A DNA stretch of 53,934 bases. It comes from Actinomadura montaniterrae. GTDB taxonomy: Bacteria; Actinomycetota; Actinomycetes; Streptosporangiales; Streptosporangiaceae. The position numbers and the translations under genes were made by a program. Within the stretch, counting starts at the first letter, position 1; each line of letters begins with the position of its first letter. This document shows, one piece after another, positions 7,125 to 15,500 of the stretch. The notes below the pieces were generated by a model. The model made no database searches and was not told where the DNA came from. It saw nothing but the letters and a program-made list of their open reading frames with translations. The stretch lies in assembly GCF_008923365.1 (NCBI RefSeq), contig NZ_WBMR01000045.1:1-53934 (forward strand). Reading direction: 5' to 3'.

Positions 7125-9755
7125 ATGACCGACCGGCGCCGCCTGCTGCTCCTGGACGGCCACTCGCTGGCCTACCGGGCGTTCTACGCCCTGCCGGTCG
7201 AGAACTTCGCCACGACGTCGGGCCAGCCCACCAACGCGGTCTACGGGTTCGCGAACATGCTGGCCAACGCGCTGCGCGACGAGCAGCCGACGCATCTCGC
7301 GGTCGCGTTCGACGTCTCGCGCCGCACGTTCCGCACCGAGGCGTTCCCCGACTACAAGGCGACCCGGTCGCGCTCGCCCGGGGAGTTCGGCAGTCAGCTG
7401 GAGATCCTCGACGACCTGCTCGGCGCGATGAACGTGCCCGTGCTGCGGGCGCCCGGCTACGAGGCGGACGACGTCATCGCGACCCTCGCGACGAGGGCCG
7501 TCGCGGACGGCCTCGACGTCCTCGTGGTCACCGGCGACCGCGACGCGCTGCAGCTCGTCTCCGACCACGTGACCGTCCTGTACTTCTACCGGACGGCGTC
7601 GGAGATGATCCGGTACACGCCGGAGGCGGTCGAGGCGAAGTACGGGCTGACGCCCGCGCAGTACCCCGACTTCGCGGCGCTGCGCGGCGACCCGTCCGAC
7701 AACCTGCCGAGCATCCCCGGCATCGGCGAGAAGACGGCCGCGAAGTGGATCCGCGAGTACGGGTCGCTCGCCGCGCTGCTGGAGCACGCGGACGAGGTGA
7801 AGGGCAAGGCGGGGGAGCGGCTGCGCGCCGCGCTCGACACCGTCCGGCTGAACCGGCGGCTGACCGAGCTGGTCCGCGACGTCGACCTTCCCGTGGACGT
7901 CGCCGGCCTGCGGCGCCGCCCCTACGACATCGCCGCCTTCACCTCGCTCCTGGACGACCTGGAGTTCCGCAACGCGAGCCTGCGGCAGCGCCTGTTCGCC
8001 GCGGACCCCGGCGGCGGCCGCCCGGCGGAGCCCGCCGGGCCCGTGCTGCGCGGGCACGAGCTCGGCCCGGACGAGCTGGCGCCGTGGCTCGCCGCGAAGG
8101 CGACGGGGCTGGTCGGGCTCGCCGCCGACTGCACGTGGGCGCGCGGGTCCGGCGACATCGCGCGGATCGCGCTCGCCACGCCCGACGGGTTCGCCGCCGC
8201 GTTCGAGCCGTCCGCCCTCACCGCCGACGACGAGGCCGCGTTCGCGGAGTGGCTCGCCGACCCGGACCGTCCCAAGGCGGTGCACGACGTCAAGGCGCTG
8301 CTGCGCGTGCTGCCCGAGCGCGGCCTGCGGCTCGCCGGCGTCACGACGGACACGGCCATGGCCGCCTACCTGCTGCTGCCCGGCCTCGCCGCGTACGGGG
8401 TCGCGGACGTCGCGGCCCGCTACCTCGGCCGCCGCCCGCCCGAGGACGGCCCGGACGGGCTGATGCTGCAGGCCGGCGCCGTCCTCGACCTGGCCGGGCG
8501 GCTCGCCCCCGACCTCGCGTCCACCGGGATGGACGAGCTGCTCAGGGACGTCGAGCTGCCGCTGTCCGGCCTGCTCGCCCGCGCCGAGCGCACCGGCGTC
8601 GCCGTGGACGCCGGCCTGCTGCACGAGCTGGAGCGGCACTTCGCCGGCGGGATGGAGCGCGCCGCCGCCGACGCCGCCGAGATCGCCGGGCACCCCTTCA
8701 ACCCCGGCTCCACCAAGCAGCTCCAGGAGGTGCTGTTCGGCGAGCTGGGGCTGCCGAAGACCAAGAAGATCAAGTCGGGGTACTCCACCGACCTCGACGC
8801 GCTGACCTGGCTGGCGACGCAGACCGACAACGGCCTCCCGCAGATCCTGCTGCGCCACCGCGACCTCGCCCGGCTGCGCGCGACGGTCGCCGGGCTCGTC
8901 CGGGAGGTCGGCGCGGACGGGCGCGTCCACACCACCTTCCAGCAGACCGTCGCGGCGACCGGGCGGCTCACCTCCACCGAGCCGAACCTGCAGGTCATCC
9001 CCGTCCGCACCGAGGAGGGGCTGCGGATCCGCCGCGCGTTCCGGCCCGGCGAGGGGTTCGACGCGCTGCTGACCGCCGACTACGGGCAGCTCGAACTGCG
9101 CGTCATGGCGCACCTGTCGCAGGACCCCACGCTGCTCGCCGCGTTCGCGTCCGGCGAGGACCTGCACAGCACGATGGCGGCGCGGGTCTTCCAGGTCGCC
9201 CCGGACGCGGTGACCCCGGACATGCGCCGCAAGATCAAGGCGATGTCGTACGGGCTGGCGTACGGGCTGTCGGCGTTCGGGCTCGCCAAGCAGCTCGGCA
9301 TCCCGATGGCGGAGGCGCGCCCGTTGATGGACGCCTACTTCGAGCGGCTCGGCGGCGTCCGCGACTACCTGGAGGAGGTCGTCGCGGCGGCCCGCGTCAC
9401 CGGCCACACCAGCACGCTCCTCGGCCGCCGCCGCTACCTGCCGCACCTGACCAGCGACAACAGGCAGCGCCGCGAGACCGCGGAGCGGATGGCGCTGAAC
9501 GCGCCGGTGCAGGGCTCCGCCGCCGACATCGTCAAGATCGCGATGCTGCGGGTGGACGCGGCGCTCACCGCCGCCGGGGCGCGCAGCCGGCTGCTGCTGC
9601 AGGTGCACGACGAGATCGTCCTGGAGGTCGCGCCGGGCGAGCACGAGGCCGTCCGCGACCTCGTGCGCGAGCGGATGACCACCGCGTACCCGCTCACGGT
9701 CGGCCTGGACGTGGCGATCGGCGCCGGCCCCGACTGGGCCGCCGCCGCCCACTGA
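7125..9755 (+). CDS. polA: DNA polymerase I
   Basis: The 876-residue protein starts at ATG 7125 behind GAGGATGAG. Residues 1 to about 290 are a 5'-3' exonuclease with intact acidic motifs (AFDVSRRTFR, GYEADDVIA, VTGDRDALQL, GDPSDNLPGIG-like helix-hairpin-helix). The middle domain lacks the DxE exonuclease motif (LAADCT instead), so proofreading is probably absent, as in other actinobacterial Pol I. The polymerase domain has motif A TADYGQLELR near residue 652, motif B RRKIKAMSYGLAYG near 700 and motif C VHDEIV near 827. Motif A differs from the usual DYSQIELR at two positions. It serves Okazaki fragment processing and repair. Confidence 0.95.
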   Translation: MTDRRRLLLLDGHSLAYRAFYALPVENFATTSGQPTNAVYGFANMLANALRDEQPTHLAVAFDVSRRTFRTEAFPDYKATRSRSPGEFGSQLEILDDLLGAMNVPVLRAPGYEADDVIATLATRAVADGLDVLVVTGDRDALQLVSDHVTVLYFYRTASEMIRYTPEAVEAKYGLTPAQYPDFAALRGDPSDNLPSIPGIGEKTAAKWIREYGSLAALLEHADEVKGKAGERLRAALDTVRLNRRLTELVRDVDLPVDVAGLRRRPYDIAAFTSLLDDLEFRNASLRQRLFAADPGGGRPAEPAGPVLRGHELGPDELAPWLAAKATGLVGLAADCTWARGSGDIARIALATPDGFAAAFEPSALTADDEAAFAEWLADPDRPKAVHDVKALLRVLPERGLRLAGVTTDTAMAAYLLLPGLAAYGVADVAARYLGRRPPEDGPDGLMLQAGAVLDLAGRLAPDLASTGMDELLRDVELPLSGLLARAERTGVAVDAGLLHELERHFAGGMERAAADAAEIAGHPFNPGSTKQLQEVLFGELGLPKTKKIKSGYSTDLDALTWLATQTDNGLPQILLRHRDLARLRATVAGLVREVGADGRVHTTFQQTVAATGRLTSTEPNLQVIPVRTEEGLRIRRAFRPGEGFDALLTADYGQLELRVMAHLSQDPTLLAAFASGEDLHSTMAARVFQVAPDAVTPDMRRKIKAMSYGLAYGLSAFGLAKQLGIPMAEARPLMDAYFERLGGVRDYLEEVVAAARVTGHTSTLLGRRRYLPHLTSDNRQRRETAERMALNAPVQGSAADIVKIAMLRVDAALTAAGARSRLLLQVHDEIVLEVAPGEHEAVRDLVRERMTTAYPLTVGLDVAIGAGPDWAAAAH

Positions 9756-9774
9756 CCGGCTCCCGCGACCGCCG

Positions 9775-10962
9775 CTACTGGAAGGCGGACGCGCCGGTGA
9801 GGGCGCGGCCGATGACCAGCGAGTGGACCTCGGAGGTGCCCTCGTAGGTGAGCACCGACTCCAGGTTGGCGGCGTGCCGGATGACGGGGTATTCGAGCGT
9901 GATGCCGTTGGCGCCCAGCAGGGTGCGGCAGGTGCGGGCGATGTCGATGGCCTCGCGGACGTTGTTGAGCTTGCCGACGCTGACCTGCTCGGGGGTGATC
10001 GTGCCGGCCTCCTTGAGGCGGCCGAGGTGGATCGCCAGCAGCAGGCCCTTGCCCGCCTCCAGCGTCATGTCGGCCAGCTTCTGCTGGGTGAGCTGGTACG
10101 AGGCGAGGGGGCGGTCGAACACCCGCCGCTCGCCGACGTAGTCGATGGTGGTCTCCAGGCAGTCCAGGGCGGCGCCGATCGCGCCGAACACGATCCCGAA
10201 GCGCGCCTCGTTCAGGCAGCTCAGCGGCCCGGACAGGCCGCGCGCCTCCGGCAGCATCGCGCCGGCGGGCAGCCGCACCTCGTCCAGCACCAGCTCGCTG
10301 GTCACGCTGGCGCGCAGCGACAGCTTGCGCTCGATGTCGCGGGCCTGGAAGCCGGGGGTGCCCGCGGGGACGAGGAAGCCGCGGATCCCGTCGTCGGTGC
10401 GGGCCCACACGACCGCGACGTCCGCGACCGACCCGTTGGTGATCCACATCTTGGTGCCGGACAGGACCCAGTCGGCGCCGTCGCGGCGGGCGCGGGTCCG
10501 CATCCCGGCCGGGTCGGAGCCGAAGTCGGGCTCGGTGAGGCCGAAGCAGCCGATCGCCTCGCCGCGCGCCATCGCCGGCAGCCACTGCTGCTTCTGCTCC
10601 TCGCTGCCGTGCTTCCAGATCGCGAACATGGCGAGAGAGCCCTGCACCGACACCAGGCTGCGCAGCCCGGAGTCGGCGGCCTCCAGTTCCAGGCAGGCCA
10701 GGCCGTAGGAGACCGCGCCCATCCCGGCGCAGCCGTACCCCTCCAGGTGCATGCCCAGCACGCCGATGGACCCGAACTGCCTGGCCAGCTCCCGTGCCGG
10801 GATGCCGCCCTTGTCGAACCACTCGGGCAGGTGGGGGCGCAGTTCCTTGTCGCAGAGCCTGCGGACGGTGGCGCGGATCTCGCGCTCCTCGTCGCTGAGG
10901 AGCCCGTCGATGCCGAACAGGGCGGTGGGGTGGACGGTCCGGTCGCGCGGTGAGGTCGTCAT
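9775..10962 (-). CDS. gcdH: Glutaryl-CoA dehydrogenase-like acyl-CoA dehydrogenase
   Basis: The 395-residue protein matches the glutaryl-CoA dehydrogenase branch: GYGCAGMGAVSYGL, DSGLRSLVSVQGSLAM, CFGLTEPDFGSDPAGM and GTKMWITNGS are present, and the catalytic base sits in TYEGTSEVH (Glu about 374). The FAD enzyme would oxidise and decarboxylate glutaryl-CoA to crotonyl-CoA in lysine/tryptophan-type catabolism. The start ATG 10962 has no Shine-Dalgarno sequence, but a -10-like TAGACT ends 7 nt upstream, so the mRNA may be leaderless. It is divergent from a GntR regulator with a palindrome between them, so local control is likely. Confidence 0.9.
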   Translation of the reverse strand: MTTSPRDRTVHPTALFGIDGLLSDEEREIRATVRRLCDKELRPHLPEWFDKGGIPARELARQFGSIGVLGMHLEGYGCAGMGAVSYGLACLELEAADSGLRSLVSVQGSLAMFAIWKHGSEEQKQQWLPAMARGEAIGCFGLTEPDFGSDPAGMRTRARRDGADWVLSGTKMWITNGSVADVAVVWARTDDGIRGFLVPAGTPGFQARDIERKLSLRASVTSELVLDEVRLPAGAMLPEARGLSGPLSCLNEARFGIVFGAIGAALDCLETTIDYVGERRVFDRPLASYQLTQQKLADMTLEAGKGLLLAIHLGRLKEAGTITPEQVSVGKLNNVREAIDIARTCRTLLGANGITLEYPVIRHAANLESVLTYEGTSEVHSLVIGRALTGASAFQ

Positions 10963-10969
10963 GCGCGGA

Positions 10970-10990
10970 AGTCTAGTATTGGATCCAATA
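10970..10990. promoter_or_regulatory. GntR operator palindrome and -10 element for gcdH
   Basis: A perfect 14-bp palindrome TATTGGATCCAATA (10977-10990) lies next to a minus-strand -10-like TAGACT (10970-10975), which ends 7 nt before the gcdH ATG. The palindrome would cover the spacer between -35 and -10. It has the size and AT-flanked form of FCD-type GntR operators, and the GntR gene begins 39 bp to the right. Confidence 0.65.
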
Positions 10991-11028
10991 TCCGTGATCC
11001 AGTGCCCTCCGCGTGAGATGGTGACCCG

Positions 11029-11691
11029 ATGACCGTGCAGCACCGGCGGCCGCCGACGGCCCAGCAGTTCGTCCTCGACGAGCTGCGCCGCGCCATCACC
11101 AGCGGCCGGCTCCGCCCGGGCGCGCCGATCCGGCAGGACGTGGTGGCCGAGGAGTTCGGCGTCAGCCGCGTCCCGCTGCGCGAGGCGCTCAAGACCCTGC
11201 AGGGCGAGGGCCTGGTCACCTACCGCGCGCACCGCGGCTACTACGTCGAGGAGCTGTCCCTGGACGACCTGCGCGAGGTGTACCGGATCCGCACCCTCCT
11301 GGAAGAGGAGGCCGTCCGCCGCGCCGCCGCCCGGGTCACCGCCGCCGACCTCGCCGCACTCGACCGCGCCGAGGACGAGGTGGAACGCGCCGCGCAGGCC
11401 GGTGACGTCCTCGCGATGGCGGCGGCGAACCGGGCGTTCCACATGGCGCTCTACGAATGCGCCGGCATGCCGCGCCTCGTCCGGCTCATCCGCACGCTGT
11501 GGGACGCCACCGACGCCTACCGCTCCATCTACTACGGCGAGAACGTCAACCGCGAACGCGTCATCGGCGAGCACCGCGCCGCCCTCGCCGCGCTGCGCGC
11601 CGGGGACGCCGACGAGGCCGTCCGCGTCCTCGACGTACACCGCGCGCACGCGGTCACGGCCCTCGAACGCCTCATGCCCGAGCCCGCCTAG
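11029..11691 (+). CDS. GntR-family regulator, FadR/FCD subfamily
   Basis: The 220-residue protein has an N-terminal winged helix at about residues 10-75 (LRRAITSGRLRPGAPIRQ, AEEFGVSRVPLREALKTL) and a C-terminal all-helical FCD domain (RTLLEEEAVRRAA, NRAFHMALYECAG, GEHRAALAALRAGD, LDVHRAHA) with the His residues that usually bind a metal in the effector pocket. Its position back-to-back with gcdH and the palindrome at 10977-10990 suggest it represses both, induced by an acyl-CoA or dicarboxylate-type effector. The effector is inference. Confidence 0.9.
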   Translation: MTVQHRRPPTAQQFVLDELRRAITSGRLRPGAPIRQDVVAEEFGVSRVPLREALKTLQGEGLVTYRAHRGYYVEELSLDDLREVYRIRTLLEEEAVRRAAARVTAADLAALDRAEDEVERAAQAGDVLAMAAANRAFHMALYECAGMPRLVRLIRTLWDATDAYRSIYYGENVNRERVIGEHRAALAALRAGDADEAVRVLDVHRAHAVTALERLMPEPA

Positions 11692-11709
11692 CCCCCGGGC
11701 CCGAGGGCT
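11690..11709. terminator. Short hairpin between convergent GntR and MetE-like genes
   Basis: AGCCC (11690-11694) and GGGCT (11705-11709) form a short stem over a GC-rich loop spanning the 17-bp gap between the two stop codons. It is weak and without a T-tract; called only because of its location. Confidence 0.3.
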
Positions 11710-12830
11710 CAGCCCCAGACCTCCTCGGCGGTCTCCGCGATCAGCCGCAGCTTGGCGAACTGCTGGTCCGCCGTGAGCACGTTCCCCTCGACGGTCGAGG
11801 AGAACCCGCACTGCGGCGACAGGCAGATCTGCTCCAGCGGGACGAACCGGGCCGCCTCGTCGATCCGGCGCTTCAGCTCGTCCTTCGACTCCAGCTCGCC
11901 GCGCTTGGTCGTGACCAGCCCCAGCACGACCGTCTTGCCGGGCGGGACGAACCGCAGCGGCTCGAAGCCGCCGGAGCGCGGGTCGTCGTACTCCAGGAAG
12001 AACCCGTCCACGTCCAGCTCGGAGAACAGCGCCTCGGCGACGAAGTCGTAGCCGCCCTCGGCCGTCCACGACGAGCGGAAGTTGCCCCGGCACATGTGCG
12101 TGGTGACGGCGAGGTCCGCGGGACGGCCCGCCAGCGCCGCGTTGATCTGCCGGATGTAGCGCAGGTGGAGGTGGTCGGGGTCGTCGCCGCGCTCGGCGAT
12201 CATCGCGCGCTGCTTCGGGTCGTTGAGGTAGGCGAGGCTCGTGTCGTCGAGCTGCAGGTACCGGCAGCCGAGAGCGGCGATCCGCCGCACCTGCTCGGCG
12301 TACGCGGCGGCCAGGTCGGACCAGAACTCCTCGATGTCCGGGTACACCTCCGGGTCGATCGCCGCGGGCCCGCCGCGGTAGTGGACCATGTTCGGCGACG
12401 GGATCGTCAGCTTCGGCGTGGCGCCGTCGCCCGCCGCGTCGCGCAGGAAGCGGAAGTGGTCGGCGAAGATCGTCTCGTCGAGGCGGACCCGGTCGTGCAC
12501 GCGCAGCGCGGCGGTGCTGAACTCCAGGTCGCCGGACTCGTTGCGGAACCTGACCTTGATCTGCTCGTCCGCGGGGCTGATCCCGCCGAGCCGGTAGATG
12601 AAGTCCATGTGCCAGGACGTGCGGCGGAACTCGCCGTCGGTGGCGGTCCGCAGGCCGGCCTGGCGCTGCATCGCGACCGCGTCGCGGATCGCGGCGTCCT
12701 CCACCTCGGCGAGGCGCCGGCCGTCGATGCGGCCCTTGGCGTGGTCGTCGCGCGCGGCCAGCAGGTCGGCCGGGCGGAGCAGGCTCCCGACGTGGTCGGC
12801 GCGGAAGGGCGGGCGGGTTCGCGGGGACAT
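11709..12830 (-). CDS. MetE C-terminal-like cobalamin-independent methyltransferase (YxjG type)
   Basis: The 373-residue protein is about half the length of MetE and corresponds to its catalytic C-terminal barrel. Zinc-ligand motifs are visible: THMCRGN (His and Cys, about residues 246-248), FFLEYDD (Glu) and SPQCGF (Cys341). Family members of this size include YxjG/YxjH-type proteins and methyltransferases using small methyl donors other than folate polyglutamate; the exact donor and acceptor cannot be read here. ATG 12830 has GGGAG at good spacing. It sits convergent to one GntR gene and 160 bp downstream of another on the same strand. No SAM or cobalamin riboswitch-like leader was recognised. 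Confidence 0.82.
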   Translation of the reverse strand: MSPRTRPPFRADHVGSLLRPADLLAARDDHAKGRIDGRRLAEVEDAAIRDAVAMQRQAGLRTATDGEFRRTSWHMDFIYRLGGISPADEQIKVRFRNESGDLEFSTAALRVHDRVRLDETIFADHFRFLRDAAGDGATPKLTIPSPNMVHYRGGPAAIDPEVYPDIEEFWSDLAAAYAEQVRRIAALGCRYLQLDDTSLAYLNDPKQRAMIAERGDDPDHLHLRYIRQINAALAGRPADLAVTTHMCRGNFRSSWTAEGGYDFVAEALFSELDVDGFFLEYDDPRSGGFEPLRFVPPGKTVVLGLVTTKRGELESKDELKRRIDEAARFVPLEQICLSPQCGFSSTVEGNVLTADQQFAKLRLIAETAEEVWG

Positions 12831-12948
12831 GGCGGCTCCCTGACCGAGACGGTGCTGCCGGAACGGGCTCCACCGCCAAATCTAGGCACTCCCGCGACGG
12901 CGATCAATCGGGCGCCCAGGATCGGTTCTGACCGGCCGCGATCACCGG

Positions 12949-12967
12949 CCGCCCGGCGGTCGGGCGG
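12949..12967 (-). terminator. Hairpin downstream of the second GntR gene
   Basis: CCGCCCG (12949-12955) pairs with CGGGCGG (12961-12967) over a 5-nt loop, 24 bp past the GntR stop codon. No T-tract. Confidence 0.45.
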
Positions 12968-12990
12968 GGCAGGGGTCGGCCGGTCAGGGG

Positions 12991-13668
12991 TCAGGGGGCG
13001 AGGCCGTTGCCGTGCGGCCGGCTGCGGTCCGCCTCGGGGAGGGTGCGGATGACGCTGCGCAGGTGCTCGCGGGCGGCCCGCTCGGCGGCCTCGGGGTCGC
13101 GGGCGCGGATCGCGTCGATGATCGCCAGGTGCTCGGGCAGCGACACCGCCGGGCGGCCGGGGTGCATCGCCAGCTTGAACTGGTGCCGGACGCTCTGCGC
13201 GCGCAGCCGCTCCAGCACCTCGGCGGCGGTGCGCTGGCCGCTGATCTCGCGGATCTCGCGGTGCAGCCGCTCGTTCAGCCGGGAGTAGCCGAACACGTCG
13301 CCGGACGCGACGGCGGCGCGCATGTCGTCGGCGATCTCGGTCAGCAGGCGGGCGCCGTCCTCGGTGACCCGCTCGGCGGCCTTGGCCGCGCACAGCCCCT
13401 CGATCACCATCCGCAGCTCGCTGATCTCGATGGCCTCCTGCAGGGAGATCGCGCGGACCCGGGCGCCGCGGTTCTGCACCCGCTCGATCAGCCCCTCGTT
13501 GGCCAGCTCCAGCAGCGCGGCGCGGACCGCGGCGCGGCTCGCGCCGAACCGCTCGGCGAGGTCCGCCTCGACCAGCCGCTGGTTGGGCACGAACTCGCCG
13601 GAGAGGATCGCCTCCCGGATGCCGGTCGCCACCGGGCGGCCGGTGTCCTGGTCGTCGGCTGTCGGCAC
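12991..13668 (-). CDS. GntR-family regulator (FCD), probable regulator of the gal-type catabolic genes
   Basis: The 225-residue protein starts at GTG 13668 behind GGGAGG. The winged helix spans about residues 12-75 (REAILSGEFVPNQRL, AERFGASRAAVRAALLEL) and the FCD domain follows (LRMVIEGLCAAKAAE, NERLHREIREISG, LPEHLAIIDAIRARD). It is divergent from the DUF1932 dehydrogenase gene. A 12-bp palindrome of ATTGTC type (13698-13709) in the shared gap recurs in extended form ahead of the galB operon at 18053-18066, which makes this protein the best candidate regulator for both transcription units. Confidence 0.88.
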   Translation of the reverse strand: MPTADDQDTGRPVATGIREAILSGEFVPNQRLVEADLAERFGASRAAVRAALLELANEGLIERVQNRGARVRAISLQEAIEISELRMVIEGLCAAKAAERVTEDGARLLTEIADDMRAAVASGDVFGYSRLNERLHREIREISGQRTAAEVLERLRAQSVRHQFKLAMHPGRPAVSLPEHLAIIDAIRARDPEAAERAAREHLRSVIRTLPEADRSRPHGNGLAP

Positions 13669-13697
13669 TGTTCCTCCCGTGGAACCCGTGCGAAGAT

Positions 13698-13709
13698 ATT
13701 GTCGCCAAT
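13698..13709. promoter_or_regulatory. Candidate GntR operator ATTGTCGCCAAT
   Basis: The arms ATTG and CAAT flank a 4-bp centre in the 99-bp gap between the divergent GntR and dehydrogenase genes. It resembles the palindrome at 18053-18066 (AATTGT-CA-ACAATT) in its ATTGTC half-site. Confidence 0.5.
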
Positions 13710-13767
13710 TTTGGTGCGACCCTCAGTCTAGCGGCGGGGCCGCGCCACCGCGGTCGAGGAGGCGGGA

Positions 13768-14547
13768 ATGTCGCAGGGTACCGGGCGGACACCGGTCGTC
13801 GCCGTGCTCGGGCTGGGCGAGGCCGGCGGGGCGATCGCGCGCGACCTGGTCGCCGCGGGCGCCGCCGTCCGCGCCTACGACCCGGCCGTCGCCGCCCCGG
13901 ACGGGACGGCCGCCGCCACCGGCGAGGCGGACGCGGCCACCGGCGCCGACCTGGTGCTCAGCGTGAACAGCGCGCACGACGCCGCGGCCGCGCTGCGCGC
14001 CGGGATCCCGGGCGCGGGCACCGCCGTCTGGGCCGATATGAACACCGCCTCGCCCGGCCTCAAGCGGGAGCTGGCGGCGACCGCGGCGGCGGCCGGCGTG
14101 CGGTTCGCGGACATCGCGATCATGGCGCCGGTGCCCGGCCGCGGGCTGTACACCCCGATGCTGGCCAGCGGCGACGCGGCGGCGGACGCCGCGTCGCTCC
14201 TCACCGGGCTCGGCGCGTCCGTCGAGGTGATGGACGCCGAGGCGGGCGCCGCCGCGACCCGCAAGCTGCTGCGCAGCGTCTTCTTCAAGGGCCTCGCCGC
14301 GTCGGTCGTGGAGGCGCTGGAGGCGGCGCGCGCGGCCGGCTGCGAGGACTGGCTGCGCGGCAACATCGTCGAGGAGCTGGTCGCGGCGGGCGAGCCGACC
14401 GTGGACCGCCTCGTCGCCGGGACGCACCGGCACGCCGTCCGCCGCGCCGCGGAGATGGCCGCGGCGGCCGACATGCTGACCGAACTGGACGTCCCGCCCA
14501 CGATGGCCGCCGCGTCCCGCGACCTGCTCCGCCGCCTCTCTCCCTGA
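13768..14547 (+). CDS. NAD(P)-binding dehydrogenase of the 6-phosphogluconate/3-hydroxyisobutyrate type with DUF1932 C-terminus
   Basis: The 259-residue protein starts at ATG 13768 behind GAGGAGG. A Rossmann fold opens with VAVLGLGEAGGAIARDL and YDPA. The helical C-terminal part carries the conserved lysine segment ATRKLLRSVFFKGLAAS, corresponding to the catalytic Lys of beta-hydroxyacid dehydrogenases. It probably oxidises or reduces a hydroxy/oxo acid arising from the neighbouring ring-cleavage pathway. The substrate is not predictable: it is not the GFO/IDH-type LigC dehydrogenase of the protocatechuate 4,5-pathway. It is divergent from the GntR gene and convergent, by 11 bp, with the dioxygenase gene. 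Confidence 0.8.
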   Translation: MSQGTGRTPVVAVLGLGEAGGAIARDLVAAGAAVRAYDPAVAAPDGTAAATGEADAATGADLVLSVNSAHDAAAALRAGIPGAGTAVWADMNTASPGLKRELAATAAAAGVRFADIAIMAPVPGRGLYTPMLASGDAAADAASLLTGLGASVEVMDAEAGAAATRKLLRSVFFKGLAASVVEALEAARAAGCEDWLRGNIVEELVAAGEPTVDRLVAGTHRHAVRRAAEMAAAADMLTELDVPPTMAAASRDLLRRLSP

Positions 14548-14558
14548 CCGGCCCGCGC

Positions 14559-15500
14559 TCAGAGGGGCGGGGTGCCGTGGGTGTGGAAGGACTCGATGGT
14601 CTTCAGGCCCCACGCCTGGCCCTTGGCGCGCTCCGCCTCCGTCCAGGTGATGGGTTTCCAGTCGGGTGCCAGGACGAGCCGCGCGCAGGGGTTGCACAGC
14701 TCGATGCGGTTGCCGCCCGGTTCGTAGACGTAGAGGAAGAACGTCTGCTGGATGGCGTGCTTGTGCGGGCCGGTCTCGATGAACACGCCGTTGTCGAGGA
14801 AGATGTCGGCGGCGCGCAGGATGTCCTCGCGGGTGTCGGTGGCGAAGGCGATGTGGTGCAGCCGGCCGTTGGCGCCCGTCCGGTCGCGGGTGTAGACGAT
14901 GTCGTAGGACTTGTTGGTGAAGTGCAGCCAGCGTCCGGCGATGTCGCCGCTGTCGAGCCGGATCTGCTCGGTGGTGCGCCCGCCCAGGGCGTCGATCAGG
15001 AACTCGGTGCTCGGCTCGACCTCGGCGGACAGGAAGTTCACGTGGTCCAGGCGGCGTACGCACACGCCGCGCGCCGGGTACGCCTGCGCCTGGTTCTTCA
15101 GCGCCGGCCTCAGCTCCGCCGGCGCGTCGAACCACTCGCTCTCCCAGTACAGCTCCAGCTCGTGGCCGTCGGGGTCGCGGAACACGTAGGTCGGGCCGAT
15201 GCCGGGGTCGCCGTCGCGCCAGCCGACGCCGAGGCCCGCCTCCTCGATCGCCTTCACGCGCCGGTCGAGGGCCTCCTGCGACCACGTCCGCAGCGCGGTG
15301 CGGCGGATGCCGGACGTGCCGTGCGCGGTGAGCTTCAGCGTGTGGTGCTCGTAGTCGTCCCACGTCCGCAGGTACACCGAGTCGCCCTCGGCGCCCACCT
15401 CGGTCAGGCCCATGACGCGGGTGAAGAACCGCAGGCTCTCGTCCGGGACGGGCGTCAGCAGCTCGACGCTCCCGACGTGCGCGATCTCGTGCGTGATCAA
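14559..15500 (-). CDS. Type I (VOC-fold) extradiol catechol 2,3-dioxygenase
   Basis: The 313-residue protein has two vicinal-oxygen-chelate modules. Fe(II) ligands fall where they do in XylE-type enzymes: His153 in LDHVNF, His216 in LHHIAF and Glu267 in NRIELCNP. The start is TTG 15500, chosen because GGAGG is 5 nt upstream and the TTGA sequence overlaps the galD stop codon. It would cleave a catechol-type ring next to the hydroxyls. As last gene of galB-galC-galD it probably makes the substrate for those enzymes or a precursor. This is unusual, because known gallate and protocatechuate 4,5-dioxygenases belong to the unrelated LigB fold. Confidence 0.88.
   Translation of the reverse strand: MITHEIAHVGSVELLTPVPDESLRFFTRVMGLTEVGAEGDSVYLRTWDDYEHHTLKLTAHGTSGIRRTALRTWSQEALDRRVKAIEEAGLGVGWRDGDPGIGPTYVFRDPDGHELELYWESEWFDAPAELRPALKNQAQAYPARGVCVRRLDHVNFLSAEVEPSTEFLIDALGGRTTEQIRLDSGDIAGRWLHFTNKSYDIVYTRDRTGANGRLHHIAFATDTREDILRAADIFLDNGVFIETGPHKHAIQQTFFLYVYEPGGNRIELCNPCARLVLAPDWKPITWTEAERAKGQAWGLKTIESFHTHGTPPL

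Noticed and set aside
9775..12879. A 1034-codon minus-strand frame that would fuse gcdH to an upstream region
   Set aside because: Only the gcdH part is protein-like; the upstream part is antisense to the GntR gene and out of frame with the MetE-like gene.
12831..12990. SAM or cobalamin riboswitch upstream of the MetE-like gene
   Set aside because: The leader is short and none of the conserved boxes or stem arrangements could be recognised.
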